Assembly (NCBI GenBank): GCA_037043015.1
Contig: CM073322.1
Location: 20,922,364 to 20,986,363 of the forward strand
Length of the DNA: 64,000 nucleotides
Direction: 5' to 3'
From: Bryum argenteum
Taxonomy: Eukaryota > Streptophyta > Bryopsida > Bryales > Bryaceae
Shown here: positions 45,531-56,960 of the stretch, one piece after another
Position numbering within the stretch: the first letter of the stretch is position 1
How the letters are laid out: every line of letters begins with the position of its first letter
Made by a program: the position numbers and the translations under genes
Notes under the pieces: model-generated
Told to the model about the DNA's origin: nothing
Databases searched by the model: none
Seen by the model: only the letters and a program-made list of their open reading frames with translations

Positions 45531-47643
45531 AGATGAGCTAAGTCAGATGGAAGGGGAGTCGGCTTTGACGAACACAACCTTCTCTATACCGGCACTTGAG
45601 AAACGACCTGCAACTCAATCAACGCGTACAAATGACGTAGACGATGCTGATCGAGTGGCGCAGATGACATTGACTTGGAGGCTGGATAAGGGCAAAGGTT
45701 CTTGATAGAAGAGCGTCGTTGAATCAGTACGGCCTGTTGAAGAGTCGCGCTCACATAAGCAGAGCGTGCTTGATGGTGGACGGCTTGCTGAGAAGTCTCG
45801 CTCTTTTGAACAGATCGTGGTTGAGGTGGACATCCCGATGAAGGACCCTACTAGGCGAGGAGAGTTCGGTGGATCACGATAGCATTCCCTTGACATAGGC
45901 CGAGGTCGAGAAGAGATTAGATGTCTTCTAAGCCAGAGGTCATTCACACTGGATCCCGGATAGACGCGCCGTTTGAAGCCCAAACAAAAGTCACGTCCCG
46001 AACATTCCTCTTTGCAGTGAAGGGACCGACATAACAAGACCAAAGAATGAAGAATGATATCAAACTTCTTCAAAGTCGATTTGTCGGAGGAGGATACATT
46101 GAAGGCGCCGGTGTCTTCTACGTTGCATTAGAAGACGACAACTCCAATTCCCATGACGTGATCCGGAGGACATGTCATTCATGGAGCGACCATCAGCGTC
46201 TTTGTTAACGATGAGTTCGAGTCGAAATTGAAACACGATCCAGTTTTGCAACAATTCTCGAACAAGATGTTTAATGTTTGGGATGGCAATCACCGGTTGC
46301 AGGCTTGGCTACCAATCATCAACAGAAAGCACGCTCATGACATTGAGTGACATTTCTCTGTTGATTGTATCATTCTCGACGTCAAGGGTAGAGTTATGGA
46401 CACTCTGACGATGTTGTATGATATAAATCAGTAAGTTTATACCTCCATAATCTTGTCAACCATTTAAGTTTGAAATTTAAGTGAATCCGTTTTCTCATTT
46501 ATTGCTTGCCGTTGAATGGATTTTTAGACGCAATCAAAACAGCCATATAAAGGAGAATCTTGTGCATAAGTTATATCGACTGTATGCAGTTGGAAAGAAG
46601 CCTCTTGAATATTTCAAGGGCTTGGTGTCAGAGGCTGATTATATCAAAGCAGAGACCAAAAGTGTTCGGACTTGGTTCTCGCTTACGGTTCCTGGGCTTA
46701 CAAACTTCCTTTACCAGGTTAGTTATCACATATGAGTCCCTCCCAGTATACACTTTTATAACGCTTCTAAGACACCTTTCTGTTGTAATGCAGAGTGAGA
46801 TATCTGAGGCTGCTGATACTGCAGCAAAGAATTTTGAGAAGATATTTCCAAATAGGGACGAATGGACAGGACACGGGATTAACGAATACATCCACAAACA
46901 TGTAACAGCCAAGAAATGTACTTTAGAACGTGAGTTGAAGAAGCTACTTCCCATTTGTGATGAGAAGTACGAAGGTAAATTCATCGAGAAGGTGAAGGAG
47001 CATTACAAGACCTTCCATCCGCCTGAGATGCTCAGCGAGAAGCTGTACGCATTCGCAACCTCTGCAATGGACATCAACTCCAAGCTCACCTGGTTGGACA
47101 TATGGAACTGGAACCCGAAGTCCAGGGAGGAATTGAAATTCCCAAAACAGAAGTTCACCGATGAGCAATTCAATTCATTCTTGAACAAAGCTACTTTCTA
47201 GGCACAGGTAAATGTCGGCAACTAAATTGTGACCTTTGGAATGTCTGGCTTCTTATGGAATGTGGCTTTTCCTTTTCTTGCAGCTTTCGGAAGATTGTCA
47301 AACTCAAGTAGTTGGTGTTCTCAAGGCATTGAGGGTGGACGTCAATTACGAACCAGAGGGGCGAGACCAAATCATGCAAATCCAGGACTACGTTCAACAA
47401 ATGCGCTGCAGACTTTGGGTTTCGGCATTCTACCGAGAATTCCGCGCGAAGGTGGATCCCAAATACGCGAACTCAGTCGGCATCTACAAAGGCTACCAAC
47501 CGAAGGACCAGCTTGGTTTCAAGGAGGCAGCTTGTCGAGTGTTATACCGCTACTTCAAGCACGTCTTGCTTGCAGCGAAAGCTGTGCCGAAGCTTCCCGT
47601 CACTACTAGAAAAAACCTGTTGAAACAACTAATAATCAACTAA
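45531..47643 (+). pseudogene. Broken gene with a ParB/sulfiredoxin-like DGNHRL motif
   Basis: A degenerate multi-exon gene I cannot name. Coding-like segments: 45531-45884 (interrupted by TGA-TAG at 45704-45709), about 46053-46160, 46170-46430 (after a frame change, with a TGA in HDIE-stop-HFSVDC near 46348), 46528-46717, 46794-47207 (TAG at 47199 just before the donor) and 47284-47643. The introns between the last four segments are GT-AG and phase-consistent. The centre reads FNVWDGNHRLQAWLP; a D-G-x-H-R-L-x-A motif is the nucleotide-binding signature of the ParB/sulfiredoxin fold. Downstream is a 250-residue region rich in Lys, Trp and aromatic residues (GHGINEYIHKHV, LTWLDIWNWNPKS) without known domains. 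Four stops or shifts argue for a pseudogene, perhaps transposon-linked. A working gene with some mis-modelled introns remains possible for the 3' part. Confidence 0.5.
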
Positions 47644-48936
47644 AATGTGTTGAATCCAACAGCGAGGCCTACCTCTACTTGTTTCGGATTTTGAATCAAG
47701 TAGAAATGTATAGTGCTCTTACAGCAAACAAAAATGTGTTGGGGTCAACAGATATCGTGAGCAAGACACACTACCCTATCGTGTGACTTGGCCAATATTG
47801 GAGGACGTGGCATATTTCATTGATGGATGAAAAAAGTGAACAACGACTACGATCGATCATCTGGGTGACGAGAACAGGGTATCATCTCCGGAAACATCTT
47901 TGTAGTACACCAACACGGACAAGGGACAAGGGATAATATAAAACACAATTTTTTATTTATTTAGAGATATGGATGTACATCGTGAGCGATATACTTGAAC
48001 ATACCGACATGTAGAGTTGAGAAGCAAATACTTATCATAATTATCGACGGATTATCAAACTTAGCATACTTATCAACAGTGGCCAAAACTATACAACACG
48101 AGGTCTCCGAGGGGTCAGCAGATCGGATGAGACTGGTCCCGAGAGCTTCCGGCGTAATCTCGAGGGTGAGTCAGTCACGTTTTGGATGCATTGCAACGAC
48201 ATCAACTGCGAAACAAGGACAAGGGGATCAGAATTGCGAAAATGCAACCAGTAACAGACAACATCTCATTCCAGTGACTGTCCTGCAATTGTTTTGTAAG
48301 AAGGTGCATGTGAAGCATCGAGCAAAAATCTGAGGTTTAGTTGGCTCATGTTACAGTCCATTTCACCAACACAATCACAACGAACTCAAAAGCCACATCC
48401 TAGTAACTACAATAAAATATGAACAGTTCTACACATGCCGCTTCATATTTTGTAGAAAGAAAAAAAAATGTACGGAGAAACACAATCAGAACGAACTCAA
48501 AAGCCACATCCTAGTAACTACAATCGAATGTGAACAGTTCTGCAGAAGCCATTATGTTGAGATCCCATTCTGGGCTGCCCTCCCAAAATAGGCCACAAAT
48601 TTCCTAATACGAACACCAGCACAGTCCCAAACAATTGGTTACCTAACACTAAGAAAACCTTGCTGAATTTGTTTCGGTCGCCTTATTGTAAATTATCTAA
48701 GATCCCAAACGACGTTCAGTAACTTGGATGTGTCTTCCAACTCACCAAACTCGTTGATTCAAATCTTAGGGGTTAAGGTTTATAATTTTAATTTATTTGG
48801 AGGTATACCTTGACTTCGAATCACTACAAAACTTATACAGGGCTCCAAGTCGGAATACTAAGGTTGCGATTCTAAGGACCCACCTTGATGTAAATTATAT
48901 TATACATTAATAAGATCAGCCCTAAATCTCTTAGTT

Positions 48937-48940
<4 letters not shown>

Positions 48941-48975
<35 letters not shown>
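48941..48975. repeat. (AT)n microsatellite
   Basis: About 35 nt of uninterrupted AT dinucleotides in AT-rich spacer. Confidence 0.95.
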
Positions 48976-48977
<2 letters not shown>

Positions 48978-49224
48978 CGTCAGCCCTAATTTCCAGAAAA
49001 CATAGTAAGAGATGTTCCAACTTAAAACCGTGATATTTCACGGCCATAGGCACACTAAAGGCTAAAGCACGGTTATACACACTCCTTCTCCAAAACTCTT
49101 TGTCATCAAATCGTTAATTAATCCACCCAAATTGGAGCAACGTCTAATTTATTCTAAGTAAATTGAAGGACCCTCATATGTGGTCCAAATAATTTGGCCC
49201 AAACTGAGTCAAAACTTTCCTCTA

Positions 49225-49310
49225 AAAATGGAAAATCTCTCACGAAAATCTGCCCACCGCTCATGAAAGTCTGCTCACCGCTCATGGAAATCTGCTCACT
49301 GCACGCACCG
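49225..49310. repeat. Minisatellite, inverted relative of the 34.6-kb block
   Basis: Three 22-24-nt units of the type CTCATGAAAGTCTGCTCACCG (CTCACGAAAATCTGCCCACCG, then CTCATGGAAATCTGCTCACTG), followed by CACGCACCG and GGAATAAGACACAC. The reverse complement resembles the repeats at 34570-34665. Confidence 0.7.
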
Positions 49311-52139
49311 TAGCAATCCTGGAATAAGACACACGAGAGGTTTGTGGCGTGGCGCTTCTGACCGTCTTTCTACAAGCAGTGAAAAAAAAGACGAGGCGGT
49401 CTTTTTTGTTAAACAATTGAGAAGTCGGTTGGACAAGAAGCCTTCTAGGCCTTACATTTGCTAAGAAACTGCTTGTGTTCTCAAAGTTCGATATATTTTA
49501 CGTTTACGTGTTGGGTAGATGTTTATATGTTCCATCTACTTTGTTATTGTTAGTTTGGGTTTACACTCAAGTATGTTTTGAAGTGGCTTGAGAAGTTGTT
49601 GCTACACTACATCAAATCTCACGATGTGCTTAGCACGCGATGTAATAGCGCACAACACATGGATATGACTGTTTCTGCAAGACAGTATCTCGACGGAATA
49701 GCCCTCTCCTACATCGAACAAGAAGAATGTCTTCTGCACTATTATAATCTAATAACTTGACATTCATCTTTCATACGCAAATCTTTGGGTAAAAGCGGAT
49801 TATTGTAGTCGACTCCCTTTGTGCAATACTCACAAAATGGTTGGTGATGATTGCAGTAATGAGGTCACGTATACCGTCGAATTCAAACACATTCTTTACT
49901 TCTAGAGTGGCCCATTAAGTCTTTGTAATGGACTCAATGACTTGCGAGAATTTTACAGTTTCTTTAACAGACGGAAAAATACTTTAATACGAATAAGACA
50001 AAGACTTCCTCCGTAAATTTTGGTAACGCCGCCTTATGCTCCACCATCTAATAACGAATCATATTCTTGACTGCTTCTTTGTCTATGATCTGTTCTACCG
50101 CACCGAAAATAGTTTCGGTGTTCACTTTTTTTTTCCTTGAATTACATCAGATTAGTATTTATGAGGGAGTCTAATATCATCCGAGCGTACGTCCTTTATT
50201 GCGTACGACTATATAATACCTAAATATAGGAAATATGAAATTTTAGTCAATGACTTAAATTATTGAGGATTTATCGGCAGTCTATTTGGTCGTGTATCTA
50301 CAACAACTCCAAGGTCCTTTTTATAAGCTAACTCTATTCACTTAGTCTTATGACGCTTGCTCCGAAACAAAGTGTTCATTTTCATAGTCTTTGCATATTT
50401 GAAGAATACCTTTGCAGCATTGTCACTTGGATTCGAAGCTTGATGCATCAAATTTATCAACCTAGATGTCAACGTCTTCGTGATGATAATTTTATTATCT
50501 GACGTCTTTTCTCTGGACAACGCTAGCTGCATTATCAAAACTTGTGCTCTGCGAACGTTGTCAGCGCAGATCACACTATTTGGCTTGTCATAATATTTTC
50601 ATACCTCATGAAACTTTAAATTTTGTTACATCGTAAAAATGTGTTTTACTATATGAACTGTCATGTTCAGTCGTAATCACTTCAAATTGTATATGATTGG
50701 ATCATCAGAAACCACAAAACATGACTTCCGCTTTATGAAAATAAACTCGTACTCATACTTATATTTTTTAAAAATAAGCAGCATGTTGAAAATGAGATCT
50801 CTCAAACTGAAAGTAATTATTATATATTTTTGTAAGAGTTTTCATAAAAACTTAGAATTTTTATATTTTACTTATTATTGTATATTTATTATGTGACAAA
50901 AAACTGAAATCTTATAAGCTTATAAAACATTGGCTAGTGATATTTTTTTGACGCAACGTTATTTGAACATCTATTGTGTTTTGAAATTTTTTTCATGTGG
51001 TAGTATGATATGTGTTTACCTGTTTGTTTGCTTAATATTTTATATAAATGGGAAGACATAGAAACAAAAGCATGAAAAAGTGATATTTATTCAAAGAGAG
51101 CTAAATAAAAAATTATTAGAACTTATTTACAACAGTCAAAGTGACGTTCGCTTCAAAAAATTCAACCTTCATTACAATGACAATGAAATTGTAAACATTA
51201 TTTTTTGGTATTATTCAAATTTTAACAATAAAAATCATATATTAAATCAAAATTTTCCAAACAAAAAATAAAAGTTTAAAAACTTTTTCTGTACTAAAGC
51301 TATTTATAAAATTTATAAGATTCAATTAATTTTCAAATTCCTTGTATAAATAAATATTGTGTTATACTACAGTAACATACTGCAACAACATTATGTAAAT
51401 GAGAATAATCATCTGAAAGTGTTTAGATTGGACTTACAAGATAGTAGGCATTACTGTTGCGAAAGTTGCATTCCTTGATCATTGTGAAATAATGGAGACA
51501 CTCAACTTTTTTCACAACACCATCTACCTTCTTTATAACATTTCATGCACTACCAACAGCGTAAAAAATTGGATACTGAGCTACAAAGTACAATGCTCAC
51601 GAATCTTGTCTTTTTGAACTGAGTTGAGCATCCGTCACTATAAACTCAGTGCTCATACAGACTATTTCATGTCATTTAAAAGCCAATTCCAGTGGAATAA
51701 CATACAATACTAAGCCAACAATGAATCATGCTTTTGTCATCAGACACATAGAAATATGTATATTTTATATTTATTCATTTTCACCTTCAAAAGTACGAGG
51801 TGCATTACACAATTTAATGTGAATCAATATAATAATACTTATGTTCTACAAAGTGTTATAAAAAATGACGTAACATGAGAAAACAAGACTATTGGTCTAA
51901 AGGTTTAAGCGCATAGAGACTCTAAACCGATACTCCTATTTTCGTTCATCCAGTCTCAATCTGACAGCTAGGTATATAAGAAAGATGAAAATCTTCTCTG
52001 CCTCCTACTTTGATCTCGTCAGACTCGCATCTTTATGCTCTTTTTCTTCACCTCGTACTCTTTTCTTAGCAATTTCTTTTTTTGCCGCAAAGTAGATAGT
52101 TTGTGGGCGCCCTACACAGAAGAATAGGTGGCTGTAAGA

Positions 52140-52590
52140 ATCGATTGGTAAGGAATTAAAGAATGCCGATAATTTTTTTTTGGATCAACACAAAATTTCA
52201 GTCAAGATAGGTTCAATTTCAAAAAAAATTGAAAAAATGACGTGCATTTGCTATACTAGTGTAGTTCTTTGTAAAATCGATGGTGATATGGACCCTGAAT
52301 GCACCGCATTCCTGTAACTTGTACAAAAGAAATATACGAGTCGCAGAAGTTGATTACGGCGTACAAAAACAATAGCAGAACAAAGGCCTCTAGAAAGTGA
52401 CTGAAAGTGAATTGAAGAGCACCGATAACGTTACTCAAATCAACGTAAAGTTTAATCGCGATAGGTTCAACTTAATTACATTTTCAACGACATTGAAAAA
52501 ATGACGTGCATTCGCTACTCCAGTGTAACTCTTTGTAAAAACGATGGTGGTGTAGACCCAAAATGCAACGCATTCCTGTAACTTTTGTTT
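52140..52590. repeat. Diverged tandem duplication, period 264 bp
   Basis: Two diverged copies of about 190 bp share GATAGGTTCAA, TTGAAAAAATGACGTGCATT, TTTGTAAAA-CGATGGTG and CGCATTCCTGTAACTT. The matching points are 264 bp apart. No coding sense was seen in either copy. Confidence 0.75.
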
Positions 52591-54119
52591 GTAGGACCTC
52601 GAGTACTCTGCTTTTTTGGTGAGTTTGTTTTCTAACGCGCCCTAAAAATCCAAAAAACATATCACACAACTCTCATTCAACTATGAAAGGCGACGGAATT
52701 GCAGCAAAAACCCTTTAACTAAGACATCTTTCAATTGATCGGGCCAAAATCAACAATTTCTCTTCACAATCGCACTTCGGAAATACGTACTGATTCTGAC
52801 AAGATAACCTAGCCTATCTCTGAGACCACCGTCGAAGGCAGAGAGTCTGCACATACCGTGACATGAAAAATGAATAATTTGAGCTTGCCGCAGTAAGATC
52901 AGATTTAGTAAGATCACTCTAAGATTTGGTATCCCGACGCCCATATCGCCAAACAAGATCTGCCATGGGATGAGAAGAGCATATGAGCACCCGAGGTTTC
53001 AGGGCGCAAGCGAATAAAAATGAAGAAGTGAAGAAGAGCGGTAATCCGCAAACTCACAAGCCTGGCCTGGATATGGTTGGCGCCAACAGATGGACAATAA
53101 GAGTGATGAGAATGAGAAGGAGTAACTAGAGATAAAGATGAAAGAGTTGAGGCTATGATTGAAGGAACGACCGAGCAACTGGAATAAAAGATTAGCGCAT
53201 CTATTAGCCATTTGGAGTCAAGACTTGATGAACGCAACCAACGCTTGAAGGCACTCTGTCGTGAGCTTATAGAAATAAAAGGCTCTTATACGGACTCGAG
53301 AAAGCCACAGTCGATAGATTCGCGAGTCGCTGTAACACCTTTGTTAGTGCATGTCACACAGACACCAACAACTATCAATGACAAGAGCATGCTCTTTAAT
53401 TCGTCGTGTATCGGACGTGTCTCATCGTAATAGTGACGAGGAACAAAATATTATACCACTGAGAACCGCGGTAGAGACACATTGAGGGAGGAGGTAGATG
53501 AAGAAGCGAAAATGAGAGAGTGGTAGCTTTAGTCATCACAACAGTTGATGAAGTCGTGAAGGAGGTTGATGGTGACATGGAAACCCTAGCGTTTGCAACA
53601 CCGACTGCTGTTGCAATACAATTCGGTCAGGTAAAATTAAATTAATTGTTGTAAGATCATGAGTAAAGTGTGACTATGTTGTGTATGACGTCAACAGTGA
53701 TCTACAGATTTCACGGACCGTTTTGGAAACATATTGACGCCAATAGAGACATCAAATATACATTTTTATAGAGGTTAATATGTTTGATGCATTTGTGTGT
53801 GTGCAATTGAGAAAAGTTTAATTTTATTATGATATTTGCTATCCTTCTATGTGCAGAGGTTGAAAGTTTCATTAATTTGCATTTTTGGTTTTCCAATGAA
53901 TTTTGTTTATGTACACAGTTTACATGATTCACGAGGTTCGACGCCCTGTGAAATTTGATACCAAATGTTGAAAATATAGTACTGCATTACAATCAATTGA
54001 TTTCAGAAGTTTAAAGATTCATTGATTTGCATTTTAGGATTTCAAATTAATTTTGTTTGTGTATACATTTTTTGTTTGTGTACATAGTTTACTGCCGAAA
54101 GTGATTTTACTCGGCTTTG

Positions 54120-54625
54120 CTGTTAGGTGTAGTGAACTCAAAATGTTTGTTTTCGAACTTTGAGTTTCGTTGGGAGGAAGTTATCATAATTGAACAATGT
54201 TCCAAAGAACTGAAATAGGCAAAAAATTCATACAAGGGAAATTCAAGCCATACAAGGTTATAGGAGATGCAACATATCCTATGAGGCCTTGTTTTATTCT
54301 TCGATTTAAAGGATAAAAGAGTGGACTCTCTAGAGAGAAACGATATTGGAATTTCATACAATTAAGTACGAGGATGGCGATAGAACGAGTATTTGAAATA
54401 TTGAAAAGAAGATGGCGAATTCTATTAAAACGCATTAATTTTCCATTACATCACGTACCAGATTTTGTGACAGCTTGCATATGTTTGCACAACCTTCGCC
54501 TCAACTACACTGATAGCTTTGACATGCAGTGGTCCAAACTAATTAAAGAAGAAATGGAGAAGACACGCAATGGGATTTTTGGTAAATTGCACAGCGCTGA
54601 TATGTTTCACATTGCAAAGACATGA
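54120..54625 (+). pseudogene. PIF/Harbinger transposase C-terminal remnant
   Basis: The stretch reads GDATYPMRPCF near 54263-54296, then a stop, then RYWNFIQLSTRMAIERVFEI followed by LKRRWRILLKRINFPLHHVPD and TACICLHNL. This is the diagnostic end of DDE_Tnp_4 nucleases (YxLxP..., STRMxxERAFGxLKxRWRIL, IVxACCxLHN). The G-D-A/S-x-Y-P-L segment carries the third catalytic region; the final E lies in the ERVF motif. Upstream domains were not found, and a stop near 54297 breaks it. A DNA-transposon relic, inactive. Confidence 0.85.
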
Positions 54626-55870
54626 ATAAAGCAAATGCAGTCATTGCAGAAACCTAAAAGTTTTATTCAAAAAATTGTTGAAGATGGAAACGAGTATGGT
54701 GGAAGTGGCGATGAATTGGAATATTCATGACGAACCAAAAATTAGAAGGAAGAGAATATAAAAAAAATGTTACTCGAAACAACGCAATTTCACTAATATA
54801 TGGCTTGAACATTTTATGATGCTAACGCGCAAAAAGACGGTGATGTCAGAATGTCTAGCTCAAAAGAAGACTCAGAGTAGTTTTTTTTTTACGCATATCA
54901 TGTGTACTTTTCTTATTGCCTCAACGATATAGTTTTTTTGGTTTGTTGTGTAAACAATCGAAAATAAACAAGTCATTTAAAGCAACTATTTCCACACGTT
55001 TCTCTTTTGTATTATCTTTTAAAGTTTTTTTCCTCTATTTAAAATTATTTTTTCCTCAATTTGATTATTTAATTTTATCTAGAGCAAATTTTACAAAAAT
55101 TGAAAATAAAACATCTTTGCACATAACTTGAGCTCATAGAGAAAATAATGGGTTCCATGTGTATTATCACCACGTACCAAGAGAATAACTCCATAAAGTA
55201 ACTAATTCTATATACTAATATATACTAATTCTCTCATTATGCTCTAAAGCAACTGCCCAAAGTCTAAGAGTGCAAAAAATATGACTGATTAGTTACTATG
55301 GTTTGTATTTCCAAAACAAACTCCAGATAAATTGAGTAAAAAGATTTGCTAGTTCATCTCAATCAGCGATAAACAATAAATTATTCGAAATTAAAAATGA
55401 CCATATTAGAAATATGTGAATATAAATATATAATTAGAAAATATACTTATCTTCATAAATCTAATTATACATCTTTCTCTATAATAGAATGTTTTTGATA
55501 CTGCAATCCTACCCGCCACTTGTATGGGTAACAAATTGTTCAAAAGCGTATGAGCCAATAAGAAAGCTCAAAAAGCTCTACAAAGCCGAAAGTTTCCAAA
55601 TAAAATTTTTAAAAGGTTTGCCAATAAGTATACGAGCCAAGCCTAAAATAATAAAATGTAGTAGAAGTGAAAATGAGAGGACAAGGGAGATTAAAGGCGA
55701 AGGAAAACATGTGAACTCTATACCTTCTTATGAATTTTAGCACATATTATTCTTACTTCATATTCATAATTACTACCTTTTAGGTTTTTGTGAGTAAGTC
55801 CATAGGAAACGCGTACATACTAATCTATATCTCTCTCTAGAATTTTCAATTTGGACCCTCTTAGTGGGCC
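54626..55870. other. AT-rich spacer right of the Harbinger remnant
   Basis: Very AT-rich with many homopolymer runs. The frame at 55489-55740 is lysine-rich and unrecognised. No structural feature was found. Confidence 0.45.
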
Positions 55871-55873
55871 TAA

Positions 55874-56292
55874 GAGCATCTCCACCATTTGCGGGCCCGG
55901 GCCTCTCCGCAACTGGTGGCTTGCCGTGGCCGCAGGCCGGCCTGAAGCTCGCGCCAGGCTGCTGTCCCACCGAGGCCTTGACAAACCCGTAACTCGTCTC
56001 GGCGCTAACTTCCATGAAGCTACAGGAGAGAGACTTCTATAGAGACGTGCATGCGGGGAGGAGAGAGAGAGAGCCATGGTTGAGGATAAAGTTTGACTAA
56101 GAAAGAATCTTCATAGCTACACTGGTTTAAAGTGGCATTGAAGAGGAGTGATCTTTTTGCGTGTCGCGCTACTTGTATGGAGGCCTTCAAGGCCATTTCG
56201 CCTCAATCATCCCGTTAATAGGGACCGTTTGGAGCTACAGTGGCCACACAAGGGCTTTCCAATGCGTGTCAGGGCGTCTGGTGGAGATGCTC
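55874..56292. mobile_element. Tourist-like MITE (PIF/Harbinger type), 419 bp
   Basis: Perfect 14-bp terminal inverted repeats, GAGCATCTCCACCA at 55874-55887 and its complement at 56279-56292, are bounded by TAA at 55871-55873 and 56293-56295. A TAA/TTA target duplication is diagnostic of PIF/Harbinger elements. The inside is GC-rich (GGGCCCGGGCC near 55894) against an AT-rich background and has no transposase. It is non-autonomous; the Harbinger remnant 1.3 kb to the left shows that the superfamily was active in this genome. Confidence 0.85.
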
Positions 56293-56813
56293 TAAGGACT
56301 TTATATTGCAAGGTCCACTCTATGACCCACTTTGTAAAGTTGAGCTAAAGTTAAGACTCACTTCAAGTTCAAATGGGCCCAACTCCAAATGGCCCTTAGT
56401 ATAAAGTGGCCCTAGGAAACCACCAATGCCGTAGGACATAGTGGTTACACACACGAGTAGAGAGGAGCTTCTAATCTAGGAGTATTTAACTCGACTAAAA
56501 CACAAGTATGAAGGTGAGCAAGCAGATCGGTCGTTTAGGGAAGGTGTGCATACAGAGCAAGAGCGTGAAAATGGCTCATTGCACCAAGCGGAATAATTAG
56601 AGATAAATGATGAGATAAATGTATCTAGTTTGCATTGCTTGTACTTTATGTCCGTAGGTTGAGCTCGAGCAAAATATCTTGTTCCAATCTCTTATTCTTT
56701 GTATTTGGTTTAGGAGATTCCAAGTACTTTTGTTGGCCTAATACCGATTGCATCCATTTTGAAATCAAAAGTATTGTTTCAGTCAAAGAGACAGAAGACC
56801 TCACCGCCTTCAT

Positions 56814-56960
56814 GGTTGTCATATCAGACAAATTCCTATTAATTTCATGTTCTACAGGACGAGTTACTATTCATTTCATGTACTTGAAAGGTACATTTGA
56901 TAAACGGTAACTCGTCCTACAGGACATGAAATGAATAGTAATTTGTACAATATGACAACC
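56814..56960. repeat. Long hairpin: 54-bp arms, 39-nt loop
   Basis: 56814-56867 and 56907-56960 are imperfect inverted repeats (about 10 mismatches in 54), both beginning GGTTGTCATAT and ending GGACGAGTTAC when read from the outside. The transcript of either strand would form a long stem with bulges. This suits a fold-back MITE or a young MIRNA-like locus. No TA or TAA duplications were obvious at the edges. Confidence 0.8.

Larger units (their letters stand above)
47644..54119. other. Long AT-rich region with simple and duplicated repeats
   Basis: Six and a half kilobases with no supportable gene. It contains an (AT)n tract, an inverted relative of the 34.6-kb minisatellite (49225-49310), a repeated ACAATCA(G/C)AACGAACTCAAAAGCC segment near 48370 and 48483, and a 264-bp-period duplication near 52.2-52.6 kb. 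Reading frames are short and of low complexity. Confidence 0.5.
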
